This document shows, in pieces, positions 33,860 through 44,943 of a DNA stretch of 64,000 bases (its first letter is position 1; the number at the start of each line of letters is the position of its first letter). The position numbers were made by a program, and so were the translations under genes. Origin of the DNA: Hemileia vastatrix (Eukaryota; Basidiomycota; Pucciniomycetes; Pucciniales; Zaghouaniaceae); NCBI GenBank assembly GCA_030280995.1, contig JASXTE010000007.1, positions 4,448,001 to 4,512,000 on the forward strand, given 5' to 3'. The notes below the pieces were generated by a model, which made no database searches, was not told where the DNA came from, and saw only the letters and a list, made by a program, of their open reading frames with translations.

Positions 33860-34443
33860 TTCAGAAAAGAAAAATTGATCACACCCTCTATAGGATGTAA
33901 CCACAAACAACCCTCAGTTTTAAGTATTAGGGGGCCATCCTCATTTCATAGTCTTGGGGGACTCAAAAACCCTCAGTTTAAAGTCTTGGGGGACTCAAAA
34001 ACCTAAATCATAAACCCAGAACCAGAGATCAACCACATTAAGACACAGAGAAAAAACTAACATTCTGAGGTAATTGTGAATAGAGCCTCCAGCCCATCAA
34101 TTACTCCCAAATTTGCCTTTGCTAAATTCAGAGGCTTCCCCTGTGGATACCCTCTGCCAATCTTTCAAACCCATTCCAACAATAAAAAGCCATAACTCAG
34201 TTTATAGTCTTGGGGTACTACACCATCAAACAAACCTCAGTTTAAATTCTTGGGCGACTAACACAGTGTTCAGTTTAAAGTCTTGATGGACTACCAGAAT
34301 TTTGCATAAAATAGACCCAGCCAATTTCATACAGAATACACCTACATCCAACCTGCTGAACTTCCACCTTCACTTCATCATCTACCCATCACTGACAAAC
34401 TCTCCTTCTTATCTCTTTCCATCATCTTTTCTCACCACAGATC
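33860..34443 (+). repeat. Z1-Z2 spacer of C with repeated CAGTTTAAAGTCTTGGGGGA motif
   Basis: Six or seven copies lie at about 33905-34290, for example near 33973 (CAGTTTAAAGTCTTGGGGGA, then CTCAAA). Each contains the inverted repeat AGTC-N6-GACT, and several extend it to TTTRAGTC. A stem-loop module with GGTAATTGTG and CAATTACTCC is at 34070-34110. The array ends about 150 bp before the Z2 ATG. Confidence 0.75.
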
Positions 34444-35935
34444 ATGGCTGGATCCCCTGATTCTGACCCCTCCAATCTTCTTTGCTTCACTGCTCCCAAG
34501 GACTATGCCTGAAAAAAGTGCATCCACATGTGCAGACCTTGCACATTCACTCTTCCAACTCCTGAAGCCAAGTTCTACAACAGAGCCTGTGATTCTTGCT
34601 ACTCCAAAAAGAAGAAATGTGACAGGGATGGCAACTACCCTATTCCTCCCCCTTCACCTTCTCATAAATACCTCTCCAGATCCCCAACCAGATCCCCAGA
34701 GCTTGGTCCAGCCTCTTCATCTTTATTCTCAGCACCATCCAGAAGATCCCGGAACTCAGTTTCCAGAACTCTCCCCAAAAGGCCTGCTTTAAATCCCCAA
34801 GAAACAGCTCTTATCTCTGCTAATTTATCTCCAAAAGCTTCAAAATCAGCTCCTAGGCTGCTAGACCATTTCCAGGCGGCCAGCCCGCCACACTAGAAAG
34901 TGAAAAACAGACTCAAAACTTCCAAAAACAACCCAAAAACAGCCAAATTCCTCCAATCAACAAAAAAAACTTCACACAGCCCCCTCCCACTGCTCCCAAA
35001 GAAATTCAGCCAGCCTTTCTAAGGTCCAAAAACTCCAAGATTTCCCAAACTTCTAGGAGACCTGCCAGAGGACCCAAGGAAGACACCAGAGCACCCAACT
35101 CTGCACCAAAACCACAACGTTTCCCCCAGTTAAGGCAAAAAAACTACACCTCTTCTCTGCCAGCCAACTATTTTTCTAACACATCCATTCCTTCAAGAGC
35201 TCCATCCAGAAGAGATCAATTCGCTCCCAGATCACCCTCTCCTGCTCCATCTTATAACAACCCTGGTACTCCATCACAGGCACCTCATCCAACTGAATCA
35301 AGCAGAAATATTAACAACAGCAACAACAGGCCTGCTGCTCTAGCTAGGCCCCATGAACATCAGGCTCCTAGTTCACCTTCTCAAAACCTTTCAGATATAG
35401 ACCAAGAGAATCCATATCTATCCCTGATTGATCCACCTACTATCACCATTCCAAAATCTCCAGAAGTCCAAATTCCGGCCGCTTACAAATTTGATGAGCT
35501 TCCAATCTGTAAGTACCACATTAATTCATCCAATTTCTTTAATAAAAATAAATACTGATCCAATTCTTCTTGTCAAGTTGACACCCCTTTACTACTATTG
35601 GAGTTGGCCAACCTCTACAAACTTCTTTGACCCTGGATTATGGAGAAATAAAACAACACCTCAGCACCATGTGTTCAAACATGCTGAAACCCTTTGCCCT
35701 CCATGGACCTTTGAATGACTTTGAGAAAACCTTGAGGAAACAAATATTGGATAACAACTGGAAGATGTCTAGGATCATTAAGCACACCTTCCAACAATAC
35801 ATTCCTTCCTCTTCTTCTTCCTCTTCTGAACTTCCATCCAAACCCATTACTGCCCTTTTTAATCCATATAATCTCTCCAGAAGGATGCACTTCAAAGAAC
35901 CGGTGCTTCCCACAACCCCAACCAAAAAAAAATAA
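34444..35935 (+). pseudogene. Z2 of C: two-exon Zn2Cys6-like Ser/Pro-rich protein gene
   Basis: The ATG at 34444 gives MAGSPDSDPSNL; the first cluster Cys is a TGA stop at 34507-34512, where E reads TGC. The rest, KKCIHMCRPCTFTLP then RACDSCYSKKKKCDRD, matches D and E. A Ser/Pro/Arg-rich body follows with stops and shifts, then ENPYLSLIDPP and AAYKFDELPI, an intron (35509-35577) and exon 2. Exon 2 has DYGEIKQHLSTMCSNMLKPF, LRKQILDNNWKMSRIIKHTF and an end in PTTPTKKK. This copy shows the natural C-terminus lost in D. Confidence 0.75.
35509..35577 (+). other. Spliceosomal intron in Z2 of C
   Basis: It is 69 bp like its D counterpart, with donor GTAAGT, the same TACTGAT branch-like site and acceptor AAG instead of TAG. 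Exon 2 of C has a 7-bp net deletion downstream relative to D, which shifts its frame, so the intron is better supported by the D copy. Confidence 0.72.
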
Positions 35936-37234
35936 CATCATAATCCGGACCAGCCTCCAGAAACTTCATCATCCAGAAATTGAGCTCCTGAAAAAAGATT
36001 AAAAACATAATAATAAATAAATAAATAAAATAAATAACTATAAATTCTAATTTTTTTTTTACAGTCTACTAACATACTAAAATTAAAAATTGATAAATAA
36101 AATAAAAATAAATGAAATAAAATGAAGGATAAAAAATAATACAAATTGTATCCCCCATCCAATTGATGAGCTGATCCCCTGATACCTTGCCCACATCCAA
36201 GTGCACCTTGATGTGAACACACCATAAATAATTTAAATGATTTGAAATAAGAAACATAAATTAAGGGTAATAATAAGAATAAAAAAATGACATTGGGGAA
36301 AAAATAAAAATAAAATAAAATAAAATGATAAAATAGCATTGCAGGGCCAATTGATGAGCCTTTCTCCACCAATTCTCGCCCACATCCAGGTGACCCTGAT
36401 GTGGTAACACCCTATATTTTTTAATTTATAATTTTGAAAACCCCCATAAAAAATTATAAGAATCAAAGAGAAAAAAGAAAATAATCTGAAACTACTATCT
36501 AGAAAAATCATAACTAAAAAATCCAAAGAAATTCCAGCTCCTTGAATGGTTCAGATTAAGAGAATGTCCAGTAAGAAAAAGTCCAGTACATAGAAATGAT
36601 CACTGGGTGGGCTCACTCCAATAAGTAAAAATGATGGGAGAAAACCTTTGATCCACCACCAACCCAAAAAAAACCTAAGATAAAGAAGCCAGTCCCAAAC
36701 CAGTTTAAATTCATAGTGGACTTGAAACCTGAATAATAACCAACAGAACTAGAATTCAACTAGGAAAAACAAAAGACTTGAGACAGATATTCTAGGGTAG
36801 CTGTTCTCAAGAGCATCCAGCTCATCAGTTACCCACACACTTTTCAAAATAAAATCTAGAAGCCCCCCCCCTGTGTACCTTCTAACAAAAACACAACATC
36901 CAACACAATAAACCAAAACCAATTAGAGTGAAGAGTCCAGCACTTGAAAACCAAAGGAAATTCCAGTTTAAAGTCATAGAGGACTTAAACCTATGAAAAG
37001 AAACCAATACTAGAATTTAACAAAATTAAGAGAAGGGGTTGGAAACAGACAATCTGGGTTAACTGTTCTACAGAGCAGCCAGCCCATCAGTTACCCCTAC
37101 ACTTGCAAAGATCAAATCTAGAAGCCCCACCCATGGGTACCTTCTAACAAAAAGTTTCCAACACAAAAGTTGCTCTGCAACACCTTAAATTCAAAAATTT
37201 AAAGAACGTTCCATAGTTTATCCTCATTGCAGAG
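35936..37234 (-). other. 3' noncoding region of C with repeated structured modules
   Basis: There is no coding similarity. Two copies of a module with a near-palindrome lie at about 36130-36240 (CACATCCAAGTG then CACCTTGATGTG) and 36330-36420. Two copies of the CAGTTTAAA-TCATAG-GGACTT plus GGTAA/TTACC stem-loop module lie at 36700-36890 and 36964-37150. The same modules occur in A at 12600-13565. Minus-strand ORFs here (35938-36526) are AT-rich artefacts. Confidence 0.55.
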
Positions 37235-38435
37235 TCAATCTTCTTCATGTCTAGTGCCTCTGGGATATAACCTCTTTACCTGATCTGCAGCCACTCTCTT
37301 CTTTAAGACTGCACCATTCAACTCTTCTAAAATATAAGAACCTCCAGACACCTGAGATCTGACTCTGTTAGGTCCATTCCATCTGTAAGCAAATATTTTT
37401 CCCCACTTACTCTCCAAGCTTCTTTTATAAAGCAAACCAAAAAACCAGGTTTCAAGGGATTCCTGAGTCTATGATCCAACTCCTTTTCCCATTATCTTAC
37501 TGATTGATTCCTAATCTTCATAATTCTAGAGTATGCCTTCTCTTGAGATTCCTCTCTACATTCCAATTGTTGCATCCTGGCATAGAGCAATTCTTCTGTT
37601 GAGTGCACATCATCCCAATCAATTCCAAGATAAGAGACGGCTTCCGAGATCACTGGTAGAACAGCTTTCTGACCAAACATTGACTCATAAAGAGGATAGC
37701 CAGTTGTCCTCTTTACAGTGACCCTATCAGCAAATAACACCAAGGGTAAATAATTCCTCCACTTTTCAGCACTATCCCCACACATCTTTTCCACAGAATT
37801 CTTGATAACTTGATTGCCTCTTTCAACCATTCCTTCAGCTTCAGGATAATAATGTGTAGCCACTCTAACTTTAGAGCCAACACTAGCCACAGCTTCTTTA
37901 AATTCGGCACCAAAATCTGGCCCGCCATCAACAGTCACCAACTTCATCAACCCATACCTATAAATCTACTCCTTCTTCAAAAACTCTGCCACATTATTGG
38001 CAGTCAAATTAACAAGAGGCACTGTCTAAACCAAACCAGACAAATCATTCCTGGAAACAATTAAGTATTTATAACTGCCCTCTTAATATGGACAGCATCC
38101 AGACTGACTCTTCAAAAAACATTTTATTCACCAGTAGCACGGCCAACCTCTTTAGGTTTCAAGTGACTTCTTCTTTGACATTATTCACAAGATTGAACCC
38201 AACCCTGCACAGCCAGCTTCATACCTGGCCACCAAAATCTGTCAGCTACTCTTCTATAAGTCTCCTCAAAGCCTCTATGACCAAGGTCTTCATGAAAAGA
38301 CTTCAACACAACTTCTTGACCCTCCTTCTGATTCACCACAACTTGAAGATTAGGATGTCTCCTCTTCATCAACCTTCTTCCTGACACATAAAATCCAGGA
38401 CTCTTTTCTTGATTGCCACCCAAGTATCATCATCA
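37235..38435 (-). pseudogene. Integrase of C
   Basis: It carries the zinc domain (FHEDLGHRGFEETY, then CE at the end of 38181-38423) and RFWWPGMKLAVQ. The catalytic Asp in VTVDGGPDFG and Glu in YYPEAEGMVERGNQ (37492-37950) are visible. The C-terminal GPY-like module (RWNGPNRVRSQV) ends at 37235 with YPRGT. Frames change around 38180 and 37450. The first catalytic Asp region is damaged. Confidence 0.85.
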
Positions 38436-38457
38436 CAACTATCTTGCCTCTCCAAGG

Positions 38458-39472
38458 TCAAAAGTATTCCACCGTAATAAAAGAAGCCCCAGACTGACCA
38501 CAGGTCTCATCTTTAAAATCCAACAAAAGAACATCCAAGGGTACAACTCTGTCATCAAAATCACCAGTGTGAACATGAGCCAGTTGACCAGCCCAACCAG
38601 GATACCAATTGTTAAATTTTGGCACATCCTTCTCTTTCCACTGAATCTTGTGAGAATTCAGTTCACTAAAAAAACACCATTTTCCAAATTTGAGCTGTCC
38701 CAAACAACAACTCCTTCTTCATCAACAAAAACATTCTGATCACCAGAATCAAGATCAGATCCAGCCATTTTAGCCTCTTGGGGGAGGTCAGAAAAATCTT
38801 CAGCACCCTTTGTGCTGGCCCTAACCACTGGAACATCTTCATCAAACTCTTCAGCCTCAGAATCTTCATCTGTAGGTGGCCTCCTTGCTAATCCATCAGG
38901 CATTGAAAATTTTTTTCCTGGTTTGTGTACCAGGTCAAAAGAAAAATGTTGAATAAATTCCACCCACTAAGTCATTGGAGCATTTGGAAGACTAGGTGTA
39001 TTGATCATCTGAACTATAGATTTTGTATCCACCTGCAGCTCAAAATGCTTCCCCCACAAAACAATCTGTAGCTTCTTTAAAAATTATTCTTCCCCACACA
39101 ATTCCAACTTAGGTTGAGAATACTTATATTCTACCTCATTAAACAACACAGACTCATATCTTATGGCCTAACCCTCCCAGTTTTATCTTCCTGAGACAAA
39201 ACAGCACCAGAAGCAATTTTGCTTGAGTCCACTTCCAGATAAATTTTTCCAGCACCAACACCATAATCCAACTTGTGAAGAACAATATCTTTCCCAATAA
39301 CCTTTTTCAACTTCTGAAAAGCCTCTTCACACTCTTCAGTCCATTTCCAATCTTCATCTTTCCTGCTCAACCTCCTCAAAGGTGAAGCCAACAAAGAGAA
39401 ATCCTTAAAAAAAATCCTGACATATACCCACACACCCAAAAATACCCTGACTTCAGTAGTATTTTTAGGCAT
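38458..39472 (-). pseudogene. RNase H and tether of C
   Basis: Pieces include LLASPLRRLSRKDEDW and KLDYGVGAGKIYLEVDSSKI (39161-39472), then EFIQHFSFDLVHKPGKKFS and DGLARRPPTDEDSE (38658-38963). Compared with A the order is identical. A stop after PMT at about 38970 replaces the usual Arg before W. Confidence 0.83.
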
Positions 39473-40500
39473 TGGCTATGACTGAATTTTATTAATCTTT
39501 TTCTTTGCTATAATCATTCCCTCTTTACATACCACATGACCCAAAATTTTCAAAGCAGGAACACAACAACAGAAATTTGACCCTGAAATGGTCAAACCAG
39601 CCTCTTCAATCCTAAACAACACTTTCTCTAGAGTTATTGCCTATTCACAAACAAACCTCCTTATTCCAGGGCTCTCTGCTAACACCTAATTACTATAATC
39701 ATTGAATGGTCCTTTAATTCCACCATCATCAATAAAAATACCAGCATTAGTAGGAACCTCATCCTGCAAAATCCAAGCCATCTGTGCTTGATATACTGCC
39801 ACTGAATTAGTTGCTCCTTGAGGCAACCTAGTGAGCTGAAATCTTCCCAAAGGAGTCTCAAAAGTTGTGAGAGGCCTTGAATCCGTATGAAGTTCCCTCT
39901 CATAATAACCACCCACAATATCACTCAAACTAAACACACCCTTCCAGCAAAAGCTTCAACAAAATCCTCTGCACTTGGTGGCATAGCAGCGTCCTTGATA
40001 GTGACTCTAAGATCATGAACCACCCTCAACTTTCCATTCTGCTTCTTTACACAGAGAACAGGACTTGAGTAACTGGATGTTGATTGTTCGTATAACCAAG
40101 TCATTGCTCTTTCCCTAACAATCTCCATAAAATCCTCTCTGATAGCAGCTGGAAACGAAATAGGTTTGATTTGCCAAGTTCATGACAAACCACAGGAATC
40201 AAGTAAGGTTCCCCATAAGAGTGCTTCAACACACCCCTTTCCTTCTCAACAAAAGCCACAGCTTTTTTCCCTTAGCAAAATAATATGCAAAAACAATTTC
40301 TTTTCTTCTTCAGACAACCACCCATCAGGACCAAAATTAACAACTTTGAAGCTTTCCACAGTCACCCTAGCCGTATCTACAAATTCTGGAGGATTCTTCA
40401 CCAAAGTAGTACAGTACGGATTTCTTGACAAAGGAGGTCTCTTCAAGGACGGATTAAAACCCACAGGCATAGGCTCATTGTCAGGCCAATTTTTCTGCAC
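39473..40500 (-). pseudogene. Reverse transcriptase of C
   Basis: Pieces are SYSSPVLCVKKQNGKLRVVH (39925-40128) and SDIVGGYYERELHTDSRPL, PQGATNSVAVYQAQMAW and the FIDDGGIKG polymerase box (39686-39937). The pre-RT part ends in PSLKRPPLSRNPYCTT (40246-40659). The catalytic Asp residues remain, but several stops and a frameshift interrupt the frame. Confidence 0.85.
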
Positions 40501-41390
40501 TACCTTCTTATACTTTGCCGCTACACCTTCAACTTGAGGGATCTTCAGGAAATCTTCACCACCAGACCTGGAACAAAAACCAAGGGTTTCCCCATTGCTC
40601 ACATGTGTGGCCAAGGTAATGTTTATGAAAGGTGTAGAAGAAACCCTAGTGGTGCACATTTGGGAGGACTTACTCTAAGACCCCAATCTCACTACTCCAA
40701 CACTTTTCCGCAATCCCAAATCTTCATCTTCACATCTGTCTTCCAAATCTTCAAATTTTGATTCATCTTCAGAATCAACTCTTTTAAAATTGTTCAGTTT
40801 ATCCTCATTCTGGAGGCCCAAAAATTGATCTTGATGATCTTCTTTCTTCATAATTTTCTGCAGTTTAACCTTATTCTGGAGGCCCAAAAATTGATCTTGA
40901 CGATCTTCACAAAAATATTTTGAATCTTCTTTCTTCATTATCTTCAGATTTTTTTTTTGATTTTCTTAAATTATCTTGAAATTTTTATCTACTTTTCTTG
41001 AGTTTTCTTCTAACCTACAAAAATAACCAGGGGTTTCCCCAATTCTCACAGGTGTGGCCCAAGTAATGTTTTTGAAACGTGTAAAAGAAAACATAGCGGT
41101 GCACAATTTAGAGGACTTACTTTTAGACCACAATCTCACCACTCCAAAACTTTTCCTCATATCTTTCAATAAAGATATATAACCAAACTTCTTCCTTGAG
41201 CTTGAATTAAAAATAATTAAGAATCATGAGAGAAAACAGAGAGTTGATAAAAAACTTGATGAATAGTTGCAGAGAAGTGAAACATTAAATAGAGAAAGTT
41301 GAAAATCCACTTGGTATATCTCCAAGGGAGCTGACCTACTATAACCTGGGATTTCCTCATCTTGGGGAGAGGTTGTAGCACTAAAGTGAT
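40501..41390 (-). pseudogene. Protease-RT linker of C with duplicated unit
   Basis: The unit KSFGVV-x3-SKSxSSxLCT, SSTPFxNIT and ATHVSxGETxGF occurs twice (about 40590-40700 and 41010-41150). Between the copies are two Gln/Asp-rich repeats of QDQFLGLQN-(E/K)-x-KL (40675-40938). Similar duplicated units lie in E. No known domain is recognised. Stops occur at several points. Confidence 0.6.
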
Positions 41391-41399
41391 AAGCCCTCC

Positions 41400-41930
41400 T
41401 CATTCTAAAAAAGACACACCCTCACTAGAGCCTAAGCCACACTCCAAAAGACCAGAGGCAGCACCCACTTCTCTTCTTCTCCTACAACAATCCATGCACT
41501 GGCACATTGAAGATAAACCAGGCCTGGTCTCCCAACCATCCTCTCCAGGGGATGATAACCACATTTGAAGTCTCCTTTCATCTTCATCAGTCATCTCCAA
41601 ACTGATTCCCAAATCAAATTGATAACCAATTCTTGCCTGAAAATTCATCAAGAATGGCCCACCCAAAACAGCTCTAACTGTTCCCTTAGCAATATAAAAG
41701 TGAGCATTTCCTGAGGCTCCACCAACATCTAACTTCACAAACTCAGAAGTTCCAAACAATTCAGTGACATGGCCACCAATCCATCTCAAATTCCCACCAA
41801 TACCAGTTTTGATGGGGAGGCCCGAATGAGTAGCCTCAAACAAAGAAATCTGGTTTATCTGAGAACCTGTATCCACTAATTACCTTGCCTCCCTGCTATT
41901 CAGAGTGACATTGATATAACCCAGAGGAGC
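41400..41930 (-). pseudogene. Retropepsin-like protease of C
   Basis: The catalytic motif D-T-G-S is kept (MDTGSQINQISLFE), followed by GLPIKTGIGGNLRWIGGH and GGPFLMNFQARIGYQ. This is the only gypsy protease in the window with an intact active-site triplet. It is cut off from gag by a stop just upstream at about 41880. Confidence 0.8.
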
Positions 41931-41939
41931 AGAAAAATG

Positions 41940-43802
41940 AGTTTCCAACCCCTCACCAAACTTTTCAGCAGAATCTCAAATGTATTACACCTCCCCAAAA
42001 GTAACTCTTCTCCTGGTCAACAACTTTTTCTGTCTATCAGCCAGCGCTGTACTGATAGCATTAAATTCCCCATAAGAAAGGGAAGCCTGACCCTGATTCA
42101 TACTTTCAAGAACAGAGTCCATAACATTAGATTGACCAGAAACTACTGGCATCTCAAAGTGAGCCCTTGTCTTCACTACCTTGGTCCTAGAAGCTTCTTG
42201 AGGACCAGCACCACCAACAGATTTACCATCAACAGGAACCAAACCAGATCCCTCACCTGAACCTATAACTCCAGCAGGCTTTGGCAATGAAGACAAAGGG
42301 ACATCCTCCTCAGAGTCAGAATCAACATCCATAGGCATAGGCTCACCATTCATGTCCAATGCACCAAAACTAAGGGGGCCCATATCAACAATCCACTTCT
42401 GCATTTTTTAAAGCTCCTCTTTTCTGTACTTCTTCCTAGCTGCACTCAGCTTAGGATCCACCTTTGAAGCCTTAGGCTTTTGTTGGGCCTGATAACTGCT
42501 CTTAGGCCTTCCCAACTTTCCAGCTTCAACATCATAAACACCAGGCAAGAATTCTCCACTTGAATTTCCACCACAGGAATACAACTTCAAACCACCAAAG
42601 GAAGTAGAAAAAGAGACCTTATTGACCTCCTTCCCCTTTCCCTTAACTTCATCATCTTCCTTACAAGAAGACTTTTCCTGATCAGAAATCTCCTCAAACC
42701 TTGGCCACCTTTTATTGAGACCACCCCTTCTCCTGACCTAATCAACAGGAGCCTGCCCCTCACTGGGCTTCACAAATGAACCATCAGGGAACTTGAAAAT
42801 CCTGCCATCAAATTCCAAATTTCCATCAGACACATCCCTGTTCAATTCCAAAAAATCTTTGTACCTGTGCCCCCTCCTGCTTCAATAAAAGCAGACCCAA
42901 TGTTCACTCCTACCAGTCCTCCTACCAAAATCTCTAGGCGGAGAAGGTGCCTTATTGACCTTCTTAGCCTCCTGAACAAAAATATGCAGCTGCTTTGTGA
43001 GATCAGCCAAGTGCTCCACCACTGGGTCCCTCTCCTGTTTGGGAACCTACACCATATTCTTCTCCTCCTTCTTCACCCTAAATTCCTCTTCAGCCAAAGC
43101 CTCACTGACTTTGCTTACATATTTGGCACACCCCTCCTGATAGGTTTCCAAAGCAAATAACTTCAAATGTGCTTCAACAGCCTCCTTCACCTTATCCAAG
43201 GCAGGAAACTTCTGGTCCCCATTAGAAAGAGTCTTCATCAAGTCCTTCCTTGACAGCTCCTGCAACACATCCATCCTGTTATCTCTAGCCAAGGCAGACC
43301 AAAAAACATCCTTGGCAGCATTTTCATGGGCCAGCTCCTCCACTTCCACCAAGTAATCCACCACAGGATCAAACTGTAGCAGAAACTTTCTGCAACTATG
43401 AAAGTTACCAAAACCACCATAAGATTGCCATTCACTTACAACCTTGTTCAGATCCACCATAGTGAACCTGAAACCCCATCTATCTACCATCTCCCTAAAA
43501 AATAACTTCCAATCCCTCTTCTTGTAGCCAGGCATGGCCACAACCTCCTTCTCCACTGCGCTATCACCAATGAAGAAGATAATCTGCTTCACCGTGTCTA
43601 AGTAAGAACCATTATCCACTCCAGCAGCAGTTTCATACTTCTCCAGAAACCACTTGACATACTCCCCATTAAACTTGGTACCATCCTCAGTTTCAATCCT
43701 AGCACACTCCCTGAACATCACAGCAGGAGTACCATCTCCCCCACTGACAGTCACCACAGGAATAGAGGAACCAGAAGCCATTCCTCCAGACCAAAACACC
43801 AA
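41940..43802 (-). pseudogene. gag of C
   Basis: The likely start is the ATG at about 43779-43781 (MASGSSIPVVTVSGG). The capsid-like part (43047-43802) has KFNGEYVKWFLEKYETAAG and MVDRWGFRFTMVDLNKVV, collinear with A. Later pieces at 42408-42590 and 41985-42404 (DMGPLSFGALDMNGEPMP, LADRQKKLLTRRRV) match the A junction region. The zinc-knuckle region near 42880 is interrupted. Confidence 0.8.
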
Positions 43803-43851
43803 GATGAGCCAAACAAAGAAAACAGAGATTCCAAATAACTATCAAGTTCTA

Positions 43852-43868
43852 CCCCACGTTGGGGGCCA
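43852..43868 (-). other. Primer-binding site of C
   Basis: TGGCCCCCAACGTGGGG on the minus strand lies four bases from the 5' LTR, as in A. It differs from A at two positions and starts with TGG. Confidence 0.8.
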
Positions 43869-43872
43869 GAAA

Positions 43873-44795
43873 TGTAGAGAATCCTATAGTACTAGCTATA
43901 GGCCTTGACCAAGGGAGTTGGAGAAAAACCAGAGAGAAAATCCTTTGTCCCTTTAGAAAAAATAGAGTGAGATTTACTTTCTAAAGTAAGTTGGTTCCTG
44001 TTTGCTAAGCCACTTTTTCAACACACTTGACTGCTTGATGAGCCAAGAAATTAGTCCCCAGACTGACTACCAGACCAAAGAACTGAAATGTAGAACAATG
44101 TCCACACCAGAGAAAGCAAAGATACATGATGTAGGCTGCAAATCCACACCAGAGACAGCAATAATACTTGATATAGCTTGCAAGAATATACCAGAGAATC
44201 TGTTGTCAAATTTGTGTTAAATGAGGAACTAACCTTGCAACAAACACAGCCAATTTTTTCTAAAAAACGGTGAAAACTGAGTGAGGAACAAGGATTTTAC
44301 CTCTGGATGGTTGTATGATAATTAAAGTTGCCCCAAACTGTCTTATTCAATATGTACACGTAGACCACCCATCTAAGATCCATGCAAACAAACAAATTTG
44401 GCACCTGTACCAGCCAAATTAAATAAAAACCCTCCAGCAGGGCTCCTCAACCTTCTAAAACAGAGGGGAGCGGGCTGCCTGATGATGGAGGTGCCGCCTG
44501 AAGCGGCCCTGCCTCCCTGAAGCCAGAAAACCAATAAAAACATCTAATCTACTTAGAAAAACTCACTACCACTACTAAAACCCTTAAAACACAAATTTAC
44601 TCTATAACAACGCTGTGACATGAAATATAGAGAAAAACCAGAGCTATCCAAAGATAGTACCCACATACTTGCAGTCCCAATCTTCACAGAATAAATCCAG
44701 AAAAACACCCAATTCTTCAACAGATGTCAATTAAGACATGCACAAACAGAGCCAAACAACACAACAAAGGCCCCTGCCAATGTTGGAAGACCACA
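43873..44795 (-). repeat. 5' LTR of C
   Basis: The plus-strand sequence runs from TGTAGAGAATCC to TTGGAAGACCACA (923 bp). It aligns with the partial 3' LTR (32412-33163), with D (10519-10985 plus 22165-22789) and with E (44944-46236). It is shorter than E because it lacks part of the middle. Confidence 0.87.
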
Positions 44796-44943
44796 CCATG
44801 TGTAAAAGCCCATTTATCCACCAATTTAAACCCAATATTGTATTAAAATTAAATGGAACATTTAGGTAGTCTAAAACACAGTATTTAAACATTTAAGACA
44901 AACATGTTTTTATAATATATTTATAATAGTAAACAATTTACAT
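44796..44943. other. Short AT-rich spacer between elements C and E
   Basis: These 148 bp separate the outer ends of two LTRs. No gene, repeat unit or duplicated target sequence could be matched. It is probably pre-insertion DNA. Confidence 0.5.

Larger units (their letters stand above)
32412..44795 (-). mobile_element. C: Ty3/gypsy element with antisense Z1/Z2 cassette, decayed
   Basis: On the minus strand: 5' LTR (43873-44795), primer-binding site, gag, protease, linker, RT, RNase H, integrase, then about 1.3 kb of noncoding DNA. Next comes the plus-strand Z1-Z2 cassette, a polypurine tract and a 3' LTR that lacks its outer end (32412-33163). The pol proteins are collinear with A but a separate lineage. 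Stops and frameshifts are spread throughout. Confidence 0.9.

Noticed and set aside
35938..36526. Phe/Tyr/Ile-rich minus-strand ORFs resembling membrane proteins
   Set aside because: They come from AT-rich noncoding DNA of C and are not conserved in A, so they are not env-like genes.
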